A program made the position numbers and the translations under genes. DNA of 64,000 nt from Dactylonectria macrodidyma (taxonomy: Eukaryota > Ascomycota > Sordariomycetes > Hypocreales > Nectriaceae): assembly GCA_020744425.1 (NCBI GenBank), contig JAGMUV010000049.1, forward strand, positions 62,001 through 126,000, read 5' to 3'. Below are positions 54,485-64,000 of this stretch, piece by piece (position 1 is the first letter of the stretch; the number at the start of each line of letters is the position of its first letter). The notes under the pieces were generated by a model, which ran no database searches, was not told where the DNA came from, and worked only from the letters and a program-made list of their open reading frames with translations.

Positions 54485-56135
54485 ATGGCATACATCACTC
54501 TCCCAAAGCTTCAGGATCCATCTCTCCTGGTTACCACCGGCCTGATATCAGGAGAGTGGCTAGCAACGGAGGGAAAGACATTCCCTGTTTACGAGCCGTC
54601 ATCCGGTGCAGTTTTTCGTGATTGCGCCAATCTTGGTCGTCAGGACTTTGTCGATGCGATCGAGAGTGCCGAAGCCGGGACTAAGAGATTCTACGAGGAG
54701 ACGACGGCGGCGCAGCGTGGTGCCATTCTACGGAAATGGTTTGATTTGGTTATTGCCAACGTTCAGGACTGTATGGAATGCCCCAAGAGACGATCGCAAG
54801 CTGGGGAGAACACTCACATAGGAGAAGCACTGACTTGATTAGTGGCCACGATCCTTTCCCTGGAGAATGGCAAAACTTACGCCGAAGCCAAAGGGGAGGT
54901 CGTCTACGCGGCATCCTTCATCTCTTGGTTTGCTGAGGAGGCAACGCGCTCCTATGGTGACACCATTCCGTCATCGTACTCCAACGCAACAGTCCTCACG
55001 TATGGGGAACCTGTCGGAGTTTGTGGAATTATAACGCCGTGGAATTTCCCAGCAGCCATGATTACCCGCAAAGTTGCTCCTGCGTTAGCAGCAGGATGTT
55101 CTGTCGTCATCAAGCCGCCCAGTGAGACGCCGTTCAGTGCGCTTGCTCTGGCAAAACTTGCCTTAGTCGCTGGAGTTCCTACAAGCTGCATCCATGTGGT
55201 GCCGACAAAGGACCGCGCTGCATCAATGGAGCTAGCTACAAACCCTAAGGTAAAGAAGTTGAGCTTCACAGGCTCGACTGATGTTGGCAAAATGCTGACA
55301 AGTGCCGCGGCTGGTACTATGAAACGAGTCAGCATGGAATTGGGAGGAAACGCTCCTTTCATTGTGTTTGATGACGCCGACCTCGATCAAGCAGTCGAGG
55401 CAGCCATGGTGTGCAAGTTTCGGTGCTCTGGACAAACATGCGTGGTAAGATTCCCAACCGAACCTCCTGGTTAAGATATCAAGAATCTGTGCCTGGTCAT
55501 GATACCGAAACGCTAAATTCTGGTGGCTTTTTCAGTGTGCAAATCGACTGCTAGTGCATGAGAAGGTCGTAGATGATTTCACGAAACGACTTGTCAAGCG
55601 ATTGCAGACTTTAAAACTCGGCCGGGGTATTGACGAGGGAGTCACACAAGGACCTTTGGTCAATTCTGCCGCCGTACAAAAGATCGACAGACATGTTCGT
55701 GACGCTATTCGAAAAGGTGCCATCTTACGTACGGGAGGTAAAAGACCTGAAGGACTCAGTGGATTCTTTTATGAACCCACAGTCATTACCAACGCAACCA
55801 CTCAGATGGACGTGGCCAGCGATGAGACTTTTGGCCCTTTGGCTGCCATCTTTGCCTTCAAGACGGAAGACGAGGCAGTAAACATGTCAAATGCCACTGA
55901 ATATGGACTTGCGGCGTATCTTATGAGCAAAGACATTGGGCGCGTGTTTAGGGTTGCTAGGCGCCTAGAATGTGGTATGCTGGGCGTCAATACTGGCTTG
56001 ATCAGCGCAGCTGAGAGTCCATTTGGGGGGATCAAAGAGAGTGGGATGGGAAGGGAGGGAAGCAAGTACGGCCTTGCTGAGTATCAGAATATCAAGGCTA
56101 TCACGATTGGCAATCTACAGGCATCACATTATTAG
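54485..56135 (+). CDS. Aldehyde dehydrogenase, succinate-semialdehyde-dehydrogenase-like
   Basis: NAD(P)-dependent oxidation of an aldehyde to the acid. Three exons, 54485-54770, 54843-55444 and 55536-56135, give 495 residues with an exact codon sum. Motifs: TPWNFPAAMITRKVAPALAAG, FTGSTDVGK, the catalytic Glu in SMELGGNAPF, the catalytic Cys in SGQTCVCANR (about residue 295), ETFGPLAA and the SSADH-type C-terminus SPFGGIKESGMGREGSKYGLAEY. The family assignment is firm; the substrate is not. In this cluster an arylacetaldehyde or a chain-cleavage semialdehyde would fit. Confidence 0.92.
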
Positions 56136-56236
56136 GGCCGCTGGCGCTAGAAAGAATGCAAATAGCAACCAGATATAGAAATGGAGGTTTGAGTTTGATG
56201 TCTACGCTTTATTACCCGGGGCTCCCATCCTCATCA

Positions 56237-56787
56237 TCATCTGTGGGTCATCAACCCCAAATTGGGGGAAAGCCAAAACCAGATAGCACAAACCAACACC
56301 ACTATGGCAACCAATGAACTGGATCCAAAAGCACCATCTCCTCGATTTGTTTGCCCCACTGGCCGGACGTTGGTTGGCAAGCGTTCTGGAGCTACATTAG
56401 CGCCTTTTTGGTCCTGTAATTAGAACGTATCAGCAAGCACCGGGTGTACGCGGATGATCTCCAAGACAACCAACCTCGGTCCTAACGGTTCCGATCTCCA
56501 AGGTTGCGAGGATCGCGTTGGCCTCATCGCTGTGGCCGGCATCCTTGAACAATTCGGTAACATCAGTGCCGCCTTGGTCCAGGAGAAAGTCTTCTCCGCC
56601 CCTGTGGATGTCAGAATGGAAGAAGTGCCCTTCGGAGTGGAAGGTGTTGGCAATGATGTGCTGCTCGAACGTACGGATGCTCATGCTGAAATTTGGTGAC
56701 ATCGTATACTTTGCCCTCAATGACTAGATGGAGATCAGTTGGCCGCGAGTGCTTCCTGATCTCGCCCCACGTGTATTCTTGCTTCAT
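56237..56787 (-). CDS. Cytochrome b5, tail-anchored
   Basis: Small electron-transfer hemoprotein of 138 residues. Exons are 56787-56675, 56601-56475 and 56413-56237, with an exact codon sum. Heme ligands are the His of EHPGGEDFLLD (split by the first intron between HP and GG) and the His of DAGHSDEAN. The N-terminal LVIEGKVYDVTKF block is typical. The C-terminus has one hydrophobic helix (SLVAIVVLVCAIWFWL) followed by a short polar tail, as in ER tail-anchored b5. Next to a P450, it probably donates the second electron. It is divergent from the alcohol dehydrogenase. Confidence 0.92.
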
Positions 56788-57241
56788 TGCATCAATCTCC
56801 GAAGGTTCAGTTGTTTCATGTACAAAAATGGCTTATACTTCACCGTGAGACACAGGAGCTCGTTTCTCATTTAAAGTCGGCACGGTCCAAGGTCGTCCAA
56901 TCTTCCATCCAACCCTACTGTACGTACCTGCGCTCCCCGTCTCTCGGACTGTTCTCCACTTCTCCAACTGGCCCCGGCCTGGAGTTGAGGAGACGCCACG
57001 GCAGAGTGGAAAGTCCGTTGGGTTTGGGGGGTTCAAATCTTCTCCAACAAGTCCATTGGTACTCGGATAAGGGCAAAAACACCGGAGGTTCGCGCGTGGC
57101 GCTCCATGGCCAGCAGCATATAAATATACATGGATTAGAGACCCCGACTTCCTCAACACATCGCCATTCAACTCACTTCACAAACACAACACATTAGCCA
57201 CTCATCAAGCTATACCAAATAGTTCTGAACGAAATTTCACA
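56788..57241. promoter_or_regulatory. Divergent promoter, cytochrome b5 / alcohol dehydrogenase
   Basis: 454 bp between two divergent starts, GC-rich with a TATAAATATA box-like run at about 57118-57126, roughly 120 bp upstream of the dehydrogenase start. No copy of the recurrent dyad was found here. Confidence 0.45.
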
Positions 57242-58357
57242 ATGCGTGCCCAAGTTCTTGAGGCTTTCAATACGGAATATGTCCTGAAGGATGTGCCTAG
57301 ACCATCTGCACCAGTCGGCCACGACCTCCTGGTCCAGGTCCAAGCTGCGTCCTACTGCCATACAGACGCCGTTTTCGCTTCTGGCGCCATGTGGCAGGAT
57401 CTCCCTCGAATCGGTTCTCATGAATTCGCCGGCGTCATTGTCCAGATGGGGTCCGAAGTATCCGTGACCCTGGGTTTAACAGTTGGCACGCCTGTTGGAG
57501 TCCCCGGGCGCGCATTCCATCCCTGCGGATCATGTTACGAGTGCCGCAACAATGACGGCGATCCTGTCTGCTACGGCGTGTATTGCACCAAGGCCGGAAA
57601 CCTCGGCCTTTCACGCGATGGAGGCTTCCAAGAGTTCTGCATTGTCGATTCTCGGCAGGTAGCTCCCATTCCCACCGGGTTGACGGCTGTTGAGACAGCC
57701 CCCTTGATGTGCGCAGGTCTGACTATTTGGAACGCCCTTGGGCAGGGCCGAGTTGGACTCCACAAAGGTGGCGGCGACGGGCTTACTGTAGCCATTTCCG
57801 GAGCAGGAGGTGGCCTTGGACATCTCGGCATCCAGTTCGCAGCTAAGCTGGGCTGCAATGTCCTTGCTATTGACGCTGGGGATGGGGCCTTGAAGCTCCT
57901 AGAGGAGGTTGTCAAAGGGCTTGGACCACTCTCTTCTAAGGTCACAATCGTTGACGCCAGGAGTCAGAAAGCTGAGGATATCCGAAGAAGCGTCTTCGGG
58001 GAGCCTGAGCCTGACCTGGAAGGCGAGAAGGGAGTTGATGCGCTCCTCGTCCTACCTGAAGCTCAGCAAGCTATGGAGTACGGTATGAAACTCATTAAGA
58101 ATCACGGCGTTTGTGTAGCAGTCAGTTTCCCCAAGGAAGGATTTCTGATCCAGCCGCGGGACCTCGTCTTCCGGCATATCCAGATGGTGGGCGTCCTGGT
58201 AGGCAGGAATCGGCAGCTGCGGGATATGCTTAACTTTGCGGCGGCGGAGGGGGTACGGGCTAGCATCCAGACCTACTCTCTGGAGCAGCTTAATCAATTG
58301 GTTGAAGACTATCATAAGGGTGCCAGCGGGAAACTGGTAGTGGATATGACAAAGTGA
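57242..58357 (+). CDS. Zinc-dependent alcohol dehydrogenase (MDR)
   Basis: Medium-chain dehydrogenase of 371 residues, intronless, oxidising an alcohol to an aldehyde with NAD(P). Catalytic zinc ligands are visible in SYCHTDAVF and GSHEFAG. The four structural-zinc cysteines lie in CGSCYECRNNDGDPVCYGVYC. The nucleotide-binding motif is GAGGGLGHLG (about residues 184-193). Related to fungal ADH1-type enzymes. Together with the adjacent ALDH it could convert an aryl alcohol to the acid; this is inference from order only. Confidence 0.92.
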   Translation: MRAQVLEAFNTEYVLKDVPRPSAPVGHDLLVQVQAASYCHTDAVFASGAMWQDLPRIGSHEFAGVIVQMGSEVSVTLGLTVGTPVGVPGRAFHPCGSCYECRNNDGDPVCYGVYCTKAGNLGLSRDGGFQEFCIVDSRQVAPIPTGLTAVETAPLMCAGLTIWNALGQGRVGLHKGGGDGLTVAISGAGGGLGHLGIQFAAKLGCNVLAIDAGDGALKLLEEVVKGLGPLSSKVTIVDARSQKAEDIRRSVFGEPEPDLEGEKGVDALLVLPEAQQAMEYGMKLIKNHGVCVAVSFPKEGFLIQPRDLVFRHIQMVGVLVGRNRQLRDMLNFAAAEGVRASIQTYSLEQLNQLVEDYHKGASGKLVVDMTK

Positions 58358-60277
58358 GGACTGATAAGTCACGTCCGAGCGTGTCAAGTTCTGCGCAATA
58401 TGTCTGAGTCTTGAGAAGTATGAAGCATATGAAATACATCTTGTGACAAAGACCCTATAAACAGTGGACTAAATACTACTTTCTTTGAATAAAACACTAG
58501 CCGTAAGATGTTGGAATTTGTATTGACGCCGGTGACGCCATGTAGCTTGAAAATGACACTGACATCGGAACAAGGTTTGCGACGCCGATGCTTGACGTCC
58601 ACTCAGGTCACAACTTGGCGCGAGCCATCTATTTGTAGTCACTGAACGTTCGACATGAGTGATGAGTTCCAAGTTCTTTCTTATCCCCAACGTTCGGCTT
58701 CAGTCTGTCTCTCATGTGACATACCTCCAGGCGAGCTCCTGGTAGCTTTATGAAATCGTCACAGTTCGGCATGGCTACTACGCTATCTGTCCGGATTTAT
58801 ACCAGCTAGGGACCTGGATGTACTACACAGCTGTCATAAGTGCCCCTCGCAACGCGACAGGGAGATTACCCTAGATGTTGCTCCTCCGAGGGCTGAACTC
58901 ACTCACATTACACTCTTCGGGGTGTTCCTGGGCGTGTATGAGAGTTATTACGTAAAAATGGTTGATAGGCTAGACCCAGCGTGCTCTTAAAGGCCAGTTA
59001 GATGATGTTGGTTGGCTATGGCGTTGTTAATTATTACGACACAAAAGAAACGAGCCAATATCTTCCACAGCCTAGAAACCTAAGGCACCATGCGAGACTC
59101 GGCGAGATCCTCCCGTCAGGCATGGCATAGGCGTCAGACTTATTAACAGGCTTCACGAATGATTGACTCAACTATTGTATATGTTTCACGCGACCCAGTC
59201 CCTCGTTGACACCCCTGGAACCGCACCGGACACCAGCCGAATCTACAGATTACATCTTGCGACTCTAAATTCTCCTCGGGATTGAACCAACCTCTGGCCG
59301 ACCCATGCCTCCTTTCAAGAATAACGCCGTACCCCAGTAGTGCTTACGAGACTACAAATTTGACGGGTAGCGTTGATCTGGCCGCACTGACCGGCTGGTA
59401 ATTCCCCAATTTGGGGATGGCATTGAACCCGATGAAGCCTCGGTCGGGTGTGCCGCGGGTCGGTGGTTTGCCGCGGAAGCACAAGTGGGGCCCAAAACCG
59501 TTATGACATGTCCTAAGTACCTACAATTAAACCGTATATTTATGTTAAGCTTTAAATATATATATAAAGTATTATAATATTTATATGTATATATAATTAT
59601 ATTAAGAAATTTAATTTAAGAATATAACATTCTTAGTTTAATAACTAGAGAACTTATATTATTAAATTTTAATTCACATGAGAATAGTTTCATACGTTAA
59701 CTAAAAAAACTTTTGAGAATCTTCTATTTATAAAATGTTAGTAAGAAATTTTATTTTATTTTATTAAAAGTTATACCTTCTTACATAACCCTATTCATCT
59801 ATTTAAAGCTGAAAAATAGGAATTTAAGTAAAATTCTAGGAATGTGTTATAACTTTGTCACCCTCACTGTACCCTGTACTTATCACCTAAAATCGCCCAT
59901 TGGATTGAGATGATTCTGTAGAGCTTTCTTATCTGAATATTCTGCTCATAATAAAAGCTGAATTGGATCAGAGGCGCCATGTGAATTCTCGTGTTATCTG
60001 TCTTACGGATATGATAACAGTAGATAAATTTAAGTAAGACAAAATACTCGGTACTGGTGCCAGAGAGACGAATAAGAAATGTTTCCGCTGGTTAGCGCAT
60101 CCAAACCCAATGAATAAAGGTGATTTACCAATCGGTTTGCATCAATATCCGGGGTAAGTCGATGGAGTAGACTGGGTAGATAAGTACGATTGTGGTCGAT
60201 TTTCTGCCCAGCCCCTCAATATCCCCACCCCGCACACCTCGAGAGTCAAGAGTCCAGCCGTGGTAGACAGCGACACC
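58358..60277. other. Long intergenic region, partly AT-rich
   Basis: About 1.9 kb with no supported gene. It includes the dyad CCCCAATTTGGGG (59404-59416), two CCGCGG sites (about 59452 and 59471), and an AT-rich block (59520-59880) made largely of TATA/TTAA words that resembles RIP-altered repeat DNA. Confidence 0.5.
59404..59416. promoter_or_regulatory. Dyad CCCCAATTTGGGG
   Basis: Perfect dyad with one-base centre, about 860 bp upstream of the regulator at 60278. Same form as the dyads at 49305, 49344, 52315 and 53043. Confidence 0.4.
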
Positions 60278-62667
60278 ATGATGGCTAGAAACGCCAAAAC
60301 GCATCGCTGCCATAGATGCTGTCGGGACTTTGCGAGGCTGGAGCATCTTCAGCGGCACGAGCGATCTCATACCAAAGAAAAGCCATTCAAATGTGCGCTA
60401 TGCACCAAATCATTCTCACGAAAGTAAGTCCTCTCATACATGCACCACCCAGCACAGGCAGACAGACGAGCCAAGGCAGCCTGACCAAGGACGCGCAATG
60501 CAGGGATCTTCTCACGCGACATGACCGCCTGGCACACCAGGAGCAGACCATCAATGTGCAGACAACGCAGATAGAGCTGATGTCGCCGTCGCCGACCAGC
60601 TACTGGGCGACGACGACATCTGCGTCCACGGCAGTGGATGGCATCGTCCCAACAAATGAAGCTCTGCAGTCCAGATCTCTGTCAACTTCCGGCGTGGAAA
60701 TGCCAGACTGTTCTGCCCCGATGGACCCTGACCATTTTCCCATACAAAACCGCGACCTGTCAATCGAGGATTTTACCCATGATTTCGCTGCCTTCATGGA
60801 CAGTGTCCCCGTCCCAAATCACATTTTCTCTCCCACGTTCCAGCCACTTCCTGTGATCTTCCCCGGGGACGGGCTTTCACCAGCCTTTGACATCCCTCAA
60901 CCAGAACCCCAACTGGAACACCATGCTAGGCTGAGCATGGACCTTCAAGCCTCAAACCCTGGGTGTATCCTCTCCACCTACGGCTCCCGCTTGCCCTCTT
61001 TGGAACCAGGGGGGGAACGTGCTCAAAAGCCTTCTAGAGCCCAGTATCAGGGCCCAAAGGGTCATCTGTTTGTCTCGGTCCAGGGGAGGAAACGCATTCT
61101 TGGCCAGCTCTCCCTGTTCCCCGGTTGCATGCCGAACGACTTTGTTCTGCCGTCAAGGTACGCACTATCGCGTTTTGTCGCTGCCTACTTTAATGTGTTT
61201 CACGAGCACTACCCCTTCCTTCATGTTCCTACTTTAGAGTTGGAAACAGTCCGTATAGAGTTGCTACTGGCCATTGCAGCCGTCGGCGCGCGGTACTCTC
61301 GTGACTGGGAGGTCGGCGTTGAGCTATTTCATCTCGCCAAGGCCATCGCTTTGGAAGGTTTACATCGAAGACGAACTGTCGCACTGACCGATCGCAACGG
61401 CCTCGCACAGGTTCGAGAGACAGGGGGCAGGAATCGTTATGAGCTCGTCGAGGTCATCCAAGCGCTGCTCCTTTTGATGGCGATTGCCACGTGGTTCAAC
61501 GAAGAACCGGCGGTATACGAAGCGCTGTCAATCCGCAGCGTGCTCGATTCGCTGATTCGCGAGGGTGAGTTGAAGCATCGTCGAGAGTCCTCTCCAGGTA
61601 ACTGGAGGGACTGGGTCAAGTACGAATCGCTTAAACGCACCAAGTTGGTCGTCTTCTGCTTCTTCAATATCCACACCATCGTTTTTGATATGCCCCCGAT
61701 GATGCTCTCAGGTGAGCTGCACTCGGATCTTCCTTGCTCCGAAAACGAATGGAAAGCTGCAAGTGAGACTCCTTGGAGAGAAGTTTCCAACCGTCTCACT
61801 CCGCCGCAGGACTTTCAGACCGCCTTCGAACAACTCTTCATTCCTAGCGGCGACGAATCTTATTCCATCTCCTCTGGCGGCTTCTCCTCCCTCGGTGGAT
61901 TCGTATTGATACACGCCGTTATTCAGCGCATCTGGCTTGTACGAAACGCCACGCTACCTGATCAGCAGTGCCAACAGCTCTCGTTGGACCGAATGAACTC
62001 GTTTGAGAGAGCCCTCAAGGCTTGGTCGATCTGCTGGGAGAGCAATGACGAATCCTCGATGGATCCTCTCAGCCCAAATGGACCGTTATCATTCACCTCT
62101 ACAGCCCTCCTTCGCCTAGCGTACATCCGCATCAACATGGACCTGGGCCCCGTCCGCTCTCTCAGCACTTGGGATCCGGAGTTGATTGCCAAGTCGTTGA
62201 ACGATAGCCCACCAGCCCAGCGAAGTCACAAACTCACGCGTGCGGCGCTGCACTGCGCCCACGCGCTCAGCATTCCCGTAAAGATGGGCATACATTACGT
62301 TGCACGAACGCAAGTAATCTATTGGTCTAACCAACACGCCCTATGTTCATTGGAGTGTGCAGTACTATTGGCGAAGTGGCTCGAGGCTGTCAGCGCACCC
62401 AACCCAAGTCCCCCTTTAGACACTGCAGAAGAACACACGCTCAGCTTTGCAGTGCAGTTGGTGGCAGAATCGAACTATAGGGGGAGTCTGGAAAGAATGT
62501 CACCCCATATGAATGCTCTGTCATCGGAAGTAGTCGGTCTATGGGCCACCTTGTATAAGTCAGAGAGCGTGTGGCAAATGGTGGACTTGATCCATCGATC
62601 ACTGAATGCTTTCGCGAAGCTCTTGGAAAACCGCCACAGGGATCCAGTCTCACCATCAAGTTTGTAG
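60278..62667 (+). CDS. C2H2 zinc-finger plus fungal-TF-domain regulator (cluster 2)
   Basis: Transcription factor of 769 residues from exons 60278-60423 and 60504-62667. Two N-terminal C2H2 fingers, HRCHRCCRDFARLEHLQRHERSH and FKCALCTKSFSRKDLLTRHDRLAH, span residues about 9-60; the 80-nt intron falls inside the second finger. A long Ser/Pro/Gln-rich linker follows, then the fungal transcription-factor middle domain (FVAAYFNVFHEHYPFLHVPTL, FFNIHTIVFDMPPMML). This architecture matches fungal C2H2/PF04082 regulators of catabolic and secondary pathways. It is the only regulator at this end, so it is the best candidate to control cluster 2. A second ATG directly follows the first. Confidence 0.9.
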
Positions 62668-63564
62668 CTATTTCCACGAAATACATAGATGAATAATCAA
62701 ACGCCGTGAAGAACGAGTTGCCGTTTAATTCCATAAATTATAACCTCGAATCAAAAAGTCAATTACGCAGCTCGTTGGGTCTACGAAGACGGGGAAGACA
62801 TGGAGGTCTGGTGTATGATCGAAATCGGCCGCGCCACCTGCCGGACCGCTATTGAGAAACTGGCTATGCTGGATAGGAAAGCTTGAACATTGTGCGCTTA
62901 GATGGACAGATGTTAAAGTCAAACTATCTAAGGGGAAAACGCCTGGGAGTGACAAGTGAGAGAATTAGTGTCGGCAGACTGCGTAGCGTTTGCCAAGATC
63001 CTTGCGCTTGCCTCCAGCTGGAGCTGGGAACCGGTGTTACGAGTATGCGGTTGAGGGGATTTAAATGGTCCACAAAGCACTATTGAGGCTCGAGACGACG
63101 CGCTGTCAGTGGCACGAAAAAGTAGTTCCCTCCCTTGCGATGCCGTGATGTATTACCTTCCCGCTAGCAGAGACAACGGTCCTGGGCATCTCAGCGCCTC
63201 ACACTGTTGACGTCCTTCAATAAGAACTCTTTTATCGAGCATGGTCATGATCTTCACCTCCAGCATCAGGCTTTCTATCCATACTCCATACTCCATACAG
63301 ACCCGTATGGAATATGGAATATGGAATGCGCCTCGTATGGAAGCTTATTCCATACGTATGGAATACAAAAAATGACGTCATCTCACACTAAGTTACCACT
63401 ATCGTAAAGAACCGGGTTTGGGAGCTCTGCAATTCAGTAATTGTACAGTGATTTGCCTGCCGTCGGCTGCAGACAGCGCTGACATTGAAGTATGAACCAG
63501 CAAAGACGAAGGTTTGGGATCACTCTGAAACAGACTACAATAGCGGGAATAATATTTTTACTTT
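62668..63564. other. Intergenic and hAT terminal sequence
   Basis: No gene. The stretch 63280-63365 has repeated CCATAC/GTATGG words in both orientations, which I read as the subterminal array of the adjoining hAT copy. Confidence 0.5.
63280..63365. repeat. Inverted CCATAC / GTATGG array
   Basis: Three CCATAC words in tandem followed by CGTATGG, AATATGG repeats and CCATACGTATGG, so the segment can fold back on itself. GGTATGG words also occur at the ends of hAT B, consistent with a transposase-binding region. Confidence 0.6.
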
Positions 63565-64000
63565 TCAGTCTTGAAAAGAATCAGGTGTTGAGCCCCGCCA
63601 CCTTTCCATACTACCACCTTCCTCCTCGTTCTCCCCCTCTTCGACCAAGTCGACCGGAATTCCCTGGGTGATGCCGCTCTTAATCCAGCTCTTCATGCAC
63701 TCTCCTCTCTCAATTGTACGACTTCCCAGCCGACATCGATCCCATGATATTGTGCGTCGTGCGCCAGAAAAGACGCGCTCTGGCTCGGCCGACATAGCGG
63801 GTATTGAGAGGATATCGACGGCCATTTTGGATAGACGGGGGTATCGTTGTTGCTGCTCCTCTCTAAGCCACCAAGCAAGCGGGGAACAGTCGATGGCGAC
63901 AGGAGTTTCCGCGGTGAAGGACTTGTATTCGTCGAGATCACTCATCGCTGGGCTAACGACATCGAGCTCTCGAGCAAGCAGGTCATACTCGTCGAGTGGC
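63565..64000 (-). pseudogene. hAT transposase C-terminal part, cut by window edge
   Basis: Minus-strand frame open from the right window edge to a stop at 63565. It carries the hAT dimerisation domain: LAWWLREEQQQRYPRLSKMAVDILSIPAMSAEPERVFSGARRT followed by a basic SWDRCRLG block. It is closely similar in layout to the C-terminus of hAT A. Whether the whole gene is intact cannot be seen, so 'partial' is more certain than 'pseudogene'. Confidence 0.8.

Noticed and set aside
56255..56267. CCCCAAATTGGGG as a promoter element downstream of the aldehyde dehydrogenase
   Set aside because: It lies inside the last exon of the cytochrome b5 gene (SPNLGL), so a regulatory role cannot be claimed; kept only in the motif count.
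59240..59340. GGTTCAATCCC-like B box on the minus strand suggesting a tRNA
   Set aside because: No matching A box, no acceptor or anticodon stem could be folded.
1..64000. CRISPR arrays, bacterial operons and ribosome binding sites
   Set aside because: Spliceosomal introns, fungal protein families and absence of regularly spaced repeats show eukaryotic DNA; none expected or seen.

Overview
The window is nuclear DNA of a filamentous ascomycete (Pezizomycotina). The host genes have many short introns (about 45-80 nt, GT...AG, CTAAC/CTGAC-like branch sites). Zn2Cys6 and C2H2 regulators, a HET gene, a CFEM membrane receptor and fungal DNA transposons are present. I could not fix genus or species from sequence alone. 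Exon models were read by eye; for every complete multi-exon host gene the summed coding length is a multiple of three.

Left third (1-20 kb): transposon graveyard. From left to right it holds a Helitron relic cut by the window edge, a HET gene with three in-frame TAG codons, a 5'-truncated piggyBac-like copy, a complete piggyBac-like element of a second family with perfect 36-bp inverted repeats, and a hAT element (A) split by a second hAT element (B) with an 8-bp target duplication. After these come a broken class III aminotransferase and AT-rich DNA. The nonsense codons of the Helitron, HET gene and hAT B can all be explained by C-to-T / G-to-A transitions, as expected from repeat-induced point mutation (RIP) or cytosine deamination. 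The two complete piggyBac-like elements show no such damage.

Cluster 1 (20.3-37.8 kb): two related Zn2Cys6 regulators flank a cytochrome P450, a dienelactone-hydrolase-family protein, a type I Baeyer-Villiger-type monooxygenase, an HSL-type carboxylesterase and an SDR. This is the enzyme set for hydroxylation, oxidation to a ketone, oxygen insertion to an ester or lactone, and hydrolysis. CCGCGG palindromes are enriched in its intergenic DNA.

Middle (38-47 kb): a complete, apparently intact second copy of the first piggyBac-like family, a CFEM/PTH11-type receptor, and a MITE-like element with 83-bp inverted repeats in gene-poor DNA.

Cluster 2 (47.3-62.7 kb): a CYP504-like P450 (phenylacetate 2-hydroxylase family), a D-2-hydroxyacid dehydrogenase, a small carboxymuconolactone-decarboxylase-family protein, an aldehyde dehydrogenase, a tail-anchored cytochrome b5, a zinc alcohol dehydrogenase and a C2H2 plus fungal-TF regulator. 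A plausible reading is alcohol to aldehyde to arylacetate to ring-hydroxylated acid, with cytochrome b5 supporting the P450. A dyad, C(C/T)CCAA-N-TTGG(A/G)G, recurs six times between 49.3 and 59.4 kb and nowhere else that I saw. The window ends in another hAT fragment.
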